From the NCBI RefSeq assembly GCF_015694405.1, contig NZ_JADQDB010000003.1, positions 186,001-250,000 of the forward strand: a DNA stretch of 64,000 bases, in the 5' to 3' direction. The notes beneath the pieces were generated by a model. The model ran no database searches and was not told the DNA's origin. It saw only the letters and a program-made list of their open reading frames with translations. This DNA is from Pelagibacterium limicola. Its GTDB lineage: Bacteria; Pseudomonadota; Alphaproteobacteria; Rhizobiales; Devosiaceae. The first letter of the stretch is position 1; the number at the start of each line of letters is the position of its first letter. Position numbers and translations under genes: made by a program. This document shows, in pieces, positions 60,210 to 64,000 of the stretch.

Positions 60210-61229
60210 GTGGCGTCCCAGCGGCCTACCCTCGCGAGCCTACTTGTCTCACGCCTTTATCTGGGTGGATGCGCGGCGCTATGCCTGATGGCAGTCGGCG
60301 CGGTGCTGGGGTTTGCTCATCCCGCCCTTGATCTTTTCAACCATATGCAGCCTGCGCTGTTTTTTGCCGCACTGGTAGCGATGCTGTTCTGCGGGATTTT
60401 CGTTCGGGCGGGCGCCATGCGGGCGATGGCGCTGAGCCTTGCAGCAACCGGATTGGTGGCCTCGGCGGTTGTGTACGTTCCGGAGTTCATTGCTGGTTTG
60501 ACGGTGCGCTTTGCGCCTGCTCCCCAGGAAAGCACGGTCTACACGCTGATGACGTTCAACGTCTTCGGACGGAACGAGGAACCCGACACGCTGGCGAGCT
60601 ACATCATCGGCACCGACACCGACATCGTGGCCTTGCAGGAATATAGCCCCGAGGTGCGGCGTGCGATCCATACCCGGCTTGCCGAGCACTATGAGCATTT
60701 CCAGTATTGTGCGGGCGGCCAGCGGGCATTTGTGGGGCTCTACAGCAAACTGCCATTCGAGCCCTTGATCGAGGACGTGTGTTCGGCCAGCGCCATCAAT
60801 ACCGAACGCACCGCGCGGATTGTCGTGCGCTTCGCCGCACCCAGCGGCGCACCCTTTGCGTTGGCGACCACGCATAACGACTGGCCGGCCCCCGTAACGC
60901 GGCAGGTCGAGCAATTCAACGCGCTCCGCGATGCGCTGGAAACAGTTGAAGGGCCGTTGCTGCTCGTGGGGGATTTCAACTCGACTCCATGGTCATATGC
61001 GCTGCGCCGGTTTGTGACCGAGGCCGGTTTTATCCGCCATACCTTCAACCTGCCGACCTTCCCCAAGCTCTGGTACTATTTCGGTGACTGGCGATGGACG
61101 CCGGCCATCCTGCCCATCGACCACGTGATGAGCCGAGGCGGGATTGCGGTCCATGAGCTCTATCGCGGCGACGCCAGCGGTTCCGATCACCTGCCGATTA
61201 TATTGCGGTTTTCGGTGGGAGGAGAGTGA
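60210..61229 (+). CDS. Endonuclease/exonuclease/phosphatase family protein
   Basis: A 339-residue membrane-anchored protein starting from GTG at 60210, four bases after bpt. Three N-terminal helices (about 15-105, such as GCAALCLMAVGAVLGFAH and QPALFFAALVAMLFCGIFV) precede an EEP domain with the motifs TLMTFNVFG, DIVALQEYS, GDFNSTPWS and the catalytic SDHLPIIL. The domain is predicted to face the periplasm. The substrate (lipid phosphate, DNA or other phosphoester) is not known. Such proteins are widespread in Hyphomicrobiales. Confidence 0.87.
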   Translation: MASQRPTLASLLVSRLYLGGCAALCLMAVGAVLGFAHPALDLFNHMQPALFFAALVAMLFCGIFVRAGAMRAMALSLAATGLVASAVVYVPEFIAGLTVRFAPAPQESTVYTLMTFNVFGRNEEPDTLASYIIGTDTDIVALQEYSPEVRRAIHTRLAEHYEHFQYCAGGQRAFVGLYSKLPFEPLIEDVCSASAINTERTARIVVRFAAPSGAPFALATTHNDWPAPVTRQVEQFNALRDALETVEGPLLLVGDFNSTPWSYALRRFVTEAGFIRHTFNLPTFPKLWYYFGDWRWTPAILPIDHVMSRGGIAVHELYRGDASGSDHLPIILRFSVGGE

Positions 61230-61315
61230 GCCCCCCTGCCCGGCCCTGTACCTGCACTCCAGGCTTTCAGTCTCAAACCGCTCTACCCGGAGCGATTTGC
61301 CCTTCAGGACATCCC

Positions 61316-63577
61316 CTACCCGACAAAGCGGTTATTGCGCGGGAACCCCGTCGGCACCTGACGGCCTGCTTGTGCGCGTTCACCGAGCCAGTCGCGCAGC
61401 TCTTCCATCGTTTTGGTATAGGTGCGCCCCGAACTGTCGGTCCATGTGAGCCCATCGGCAGACGAGAAGACCTTGGCATCCGAGATGCCACCATCCTTGT
61501 ATTTCTGCAGGCGCACGCCTTTGCCACGCGACATTTCGGGGAGTTGATCGCGGGGGAAGACGAGGAGTTTTCGGTTTTTCCCAACGACGGCGACGGTGTC
61601 ACCCTCGGCGGGCACGCACAAAACGGCTTCCTGCGCGCCGGAGACGTTGAGAATCTGCTTGCCCTTGCGGGTATTGGCGATCAGTTCCTCTTCCGCGACG
61701 ATGAAGCCATTGCCGATATCCGAGGCGAGAAGGCGCTTTGAGCCGGGACGATGGATGAAAAGCGTGACGATGTCCTGGCTTTCCTCGATATCGACCATGA
61801 TGCGCACCGGTTCGCCGTGGCCACGGCCTCCGGGGAGCTTGTCCGCACCGAGCGTATAGACCTTGCCGCCTGTGGTGAGCATGAGCAGTTTATCGGTGGT
61901 CTCGCAGGTGAGCGAGAGTTTGAGCCTGTCGTCGGACTTGAAGCTCTGGGCCGACATATCATTGTTGTGGCCTTTGAGCGCCCGAATCCATCCCTTTTCC
62001 GAAAGGATCACGGTGATGGGTTCGCGCTCGATCATCGCGGTTTCGATATCGGCGATATCGGCATGCGGCGCGGCAGCGAGTTCGGTACGGCGGGCGCCGA
62101 GCGGATGCGGCGTCCCATCGGGATTGGTCTTGGGATAGGCGGCCTTGAGCGCCTCGACCTGCTTGCGGATTTCACCCCAGAGACGCTTTTCCGAACCAAG
62201 CAGCGCTTCGAGGTGCTCCTTTTCCGCGGTGAGTTTTTCAAACTCCGTGCGGATTTCGATTTCCTCTAGCTTGCGCAAAGAGCGCAGGCGCATGTTGAGG
62301 ATGGCTTCTGCCTGAACATCGGTGAGGTTGAAGCGGGCGATCAGTTCGCCCTTGGCATCGTCCTCCTCGCGGATGATGCGGATGACCTCATCGAGATTAA
62401 TATAGGCGATGAGATAGCCGCCGAGGACCTCTAGGCGATGCTCGATCTGGCCGAGGCGGTAGCGCGAGCGGCGGACGAGGACTTCCTTGCGGTGCTCGAG
62501 CCAGGCCTTGAGCACTTCGGCGAGGCTCATCACGCGCGGGACCATGCCCTTGTCGAGCACGTTCATGTTGAGCGAGATGCGCTGTTCGAGCTCGGTGAGC
62601 TTGAACATGGATTCCATCAGAAGGGTCGGATCGACATTGCCGGCGCGGGGTTCAAGAACGAGGCGGATATCCTCGGCGCTCTCATCGCGCACATCCTTCA
62701 ATAGCGGCAGGCGGCGGGCCATGAGCAATTCGGCAATCTTTTCGACCAGCCGCGACTTCTGCACGCCATAGGGAATTTCTGTGATGACGATCTGATAGAC
62801 GCCCCTGCCCTTGTCCTCCTTGTGCCAGCGCGCGCGAACCCGGAAAGAGCCGCGGCCGGTCGCGTAGGCCTGTTCGGTGGCCGCAGGATCGTCGACCATG
62901 ATGCCACCGGTAGGGAAATCGGGGCCAGGCACGAAGCGCATGAGATCAGCGGCTGTGGCGTTGGGCTCCATCAGAAGATGGAGCGCCGCGTCGCAAAGCT
63001 CGGACACATTGTGCGGGGGGATGGATGTCGCCATGCCCACCGCGATGCCGCTCGACCCGTTGGCCAAGAGGTTGGGGAAATTCGAAGGCAGGACGATAGG
63101 TTCCTCGTCCTCGCCGTCATAGGTCTGGCGGAAATCGACGGCGTCCTCGGTGATGCCTTCGAGCAGACGCGCGGCAACCTCTGTCATCCGGCTTTCGGTG
63201 TAACGCATGGCTGCGGCGCCATCGCCATCGACCGAACCGAAATTGCCCTGCCCGTCCACCAGCGGATAGCGCACGGCAAAATCCTGCGCGAGGCGCACGA
63301 GCGCATCATAGACCGATTGGTCGCCGTGGGGATGGAACTTGCCGATCACGTCGCCCACGATGCGGGCGGATTTCTTGTAACCCTGCCCGGGGTCGAGCTT
63401 CAAAAGCCGCATGGCATGGAGAATGCGGCGGTGAACGGGCTTCAGCCCGTCCCGTGCATCGGGCAGCGCGCGTTGGGTGATCGTCGAGATCGCATAGGAA
63501 AGATAGCGCTCCTCAAGCGCTTCCTTGAGATCGACAATACGTTCTTCCCCGCCCGGCGGGTCCATCACTTCGGCCAT
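61316..63577 (-). CDS. parC: DNA topoisomerase IV subunit A
   Basis: A 753-residue type IIA topoisomerase subunit that decatenates chromosomes with ParE. The breakage-rejoining domain shows [17 protein letters not shown], the QRDR region [19 protein letters not shown] and the catalytic Tyr in [17 protein letters not shown]-terminal beta-pinwheel follows, with repeats such as [19 protein letters not shown]. At the position of Escherichia coli Ser80 there is Gln, and at Glu84 there is Asp. It is a single gene converging with the EEP gene. Confidence 0.95.
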   Translation of the reverse strand: MAEVMDPPGGEERIVDLKEALEERYLSYAISTITQRALPDARDGLKPVHRRILHAMRLLKLDPGQGYKKSARIVGDVIGKFHPHGDQSVYDALVRLAQDFAVRYPLVDGQGNFGSVDGDGAAAMRYTESRMTEVAARLLEGITEDAVDFRQTYDGEDEEPIVLPSNFPNLLANGSSGIAVGMATSIPPHNVSELCDAALHLLMEPNATAADLMRFVPGPDFPTGGIMVDDPAATEQAYATGRGSFRVRARWHKEDKGRGVYQIVITEIPYGVQKSRLVEKIAELLMARRLPLLKDVRDESAEDIRLVLEPRAGNVDPTLLMESMFKLTELEQRISLNMNVLDKGMVPRVMSLAEVLKAWLEHRKEVLVRRSRYRLGQIEHRLEVLGGYLIAYINLDEVIRIIREEDDAKGELIARFNLTDVQAEAILNMRLRSLRKLEEIEIRTEFEKLTAEKEHLEALLGSEKRLWGEIRKQVEALKAAYPKTNPDGTPHPLGARRTELAAAPHADIADIETAMIEREPITVILSEKGWIRALKGHNNDMSAQSFKSDDRLKLSLTCETTDKLLMLTTGGKVYTLGADKLPGGRGHGEPVRIMVDIEESQDIVTLFIHRPGSKRLLASDIGNGFIVAEEELIANTRKGKQILNVSGAQEAVLCVPAEGDTVAVVGKNRKLLVFPRDQLPEMSRGKGVRLQKYKDGGISDAKVFSSADGLTWTDSSGRTYTKTMEELRDWLGERAQAGRQVPTGFPRNNRFVG

Positions 63578-63738
63578 CGGCCAACCTTCGTACAGGTTAT
63601 CGAATCAGTTGTTGAGTATACCCACCGAAGGCCATATCGCGCGCGCTGGATTGCGGATTTCAGCCGCTTCCAGCGTTTTACTTTACTAGCGCGGCTTCCA
63701 CCCTCATCATCAGCACATTCACTAGACGGAGCCGTCCC

Positions 63739-64000
63739 ATGCTTTCAGCAATGCTGTCGCGCTATCTCAAAACGCATTTTGTGGATGAGATAGTTTTTAT
63801 CCAGTCGAGCGGCATAACAAAGCCAATCTTCGATGGGCTGATCGCGGCGCGCGCGATACCGGGTGCGATCTATCGGCTTTGGACCGACGGTACGGCCTGG
63901 AGCCCAATCGGCGGCTGGGTCGGAGAGTGTCGTGATAAAGAACCGGCATCGGAATGGTTCAGTCCAGCAGCGATATGGTGGGCACGGCGGGCAAATGTTT
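63739..64000 (+). CDS. Hypothetical protein, truncated by the window edge
   Basis: An open frame of 87 codons from the ATG at 63739 runs to the window end without a stop. GGAG precedes the start by about eight bases. The visible part (KTHFVDEIVFIQSSGITKP, LWTDGTAWSPIGGWVGE) is Trp-rich and soluble. I do not recognise it. It is transcribed away from parC with a 161-base gap. It is real with moderate confidence, since the frame is open, has a ribosome-binding site and shows plausible composition. Confidence 0.55.
   Translation, partial: MLSAMLSRYLKTHFVDEIVFIQSSGITKPIFDGLIAARAIPGAIYRLWTDGTAWSPIGGWVGECRDKEPASEWFSPAAIWWARRANV

Noticed and set aside
62822-63793. 323-codon plus-strand open frame
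   Set aside because: Antisense shadow of parC; its protein has no family character and it spans into the intergenic region.

Overview
The window looks like chromosome of a free-living alphaproteobacterium of the order Hyphomicrobiales. A Devosiaceae-like organism (Devosia/Pelagibacterium type) is my inference from gene order and protein style, not a database result. The evidence is the high-GC coding style, the run glyA-nrdR-ribD-ribE-ribH-nusB, the run DUF177-plsX-fabH-ihfA-merR, the pair ldtR/L,D-transpeptidase, the order hemB-RDD-bpt, and a Sinorhizobium-like agp transporter locus. Coding density is high and no gene-free stretch exceeds 300 bases; the longest (5' of 6790, 5' of 15093, 5' of 55637) carry the regulatory elements listed below. 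I saw no insertion sequence, prophage, CRISPR array or rRNA. The one RNA gene is tRNA-Pro(GGG).

Region 1 (1-6505): a divergent sugar-uptake locus. A MelR/AgpT-like AraC regulator faces an Opp/Dpp-type ABC transporter (binding protein, two permeases, fused double ATPase cut by the window edge) that resembles the alpha-galactoside Agp system of Sinorhizobium. Region 2 (6506-13751): an oxygen-response island. It holds a FixK-type Crp/Fnr regulator, an OmpR-type response regulator and a FixL-like hybrid kinase with heme-PAS residues. Together they match the hFixL-FxkR-FixK cascade described in Rhizobium etli and Sinorhizobium. Tandem GTTACA repeats precede fixK, and two FNR/FixK boxes precede two small uncharacterised genes and a Pat-type protein acetyltransferase. 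Region 3 (13839-26980): a LacI-controlled glycoside-utilisation operon with a second Opp/Dpp-type transporter, a GHL6-like hydrolase, a GH42 beta-galactosidase, hydroxypyruvate isomerase and tartronate semialdehyde reductase. A ThuA-like protein converges on it.

Region 4 (27754-32067): an ABC-2 exporter, the rplM-rpsI operon with a strong terminator, ctaA and a DUF2842 protein. Region 5 (32064-39867): an exopolysaccharide locus with a deacetylase, a Wzz-like protein carrying a degenerate kinase domain, a Wza-like lipoprotein, a GT4 glycosyltransferase, a polyprenyl-phosphate sugar-1-phosphate transferase and an O-antigen ligase/polymerase. Region 6 (39875-42624): tRNA-Pro, two secreted proteins of unknown function and a phosphotransferase.

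Region 7 (42652-63577) is mostly housekeeping: fatty acid and phospholipid initiation with IHF-alpha, a cytochrome bc1 assembly chaperone, BamE, an MFS exporter preceded by a 35-bp perfect palindrome, nusB and riboflavin genes, nrdR, glyA, an L,D-transpeptidase and its MarR regulator, an XRE regulator with a palindromic operator, hemB, RDD, bpt, an EEP-family protein and parC. A truncated unknown gene runs off the right edge.

The most notable system is the oxygen-sensing cascade with its visible K-box and FixK boxes, which links microaerobic sensing to two uncharacterised small proteins and protein acetylation in what appears to be a non-symbiotic background.
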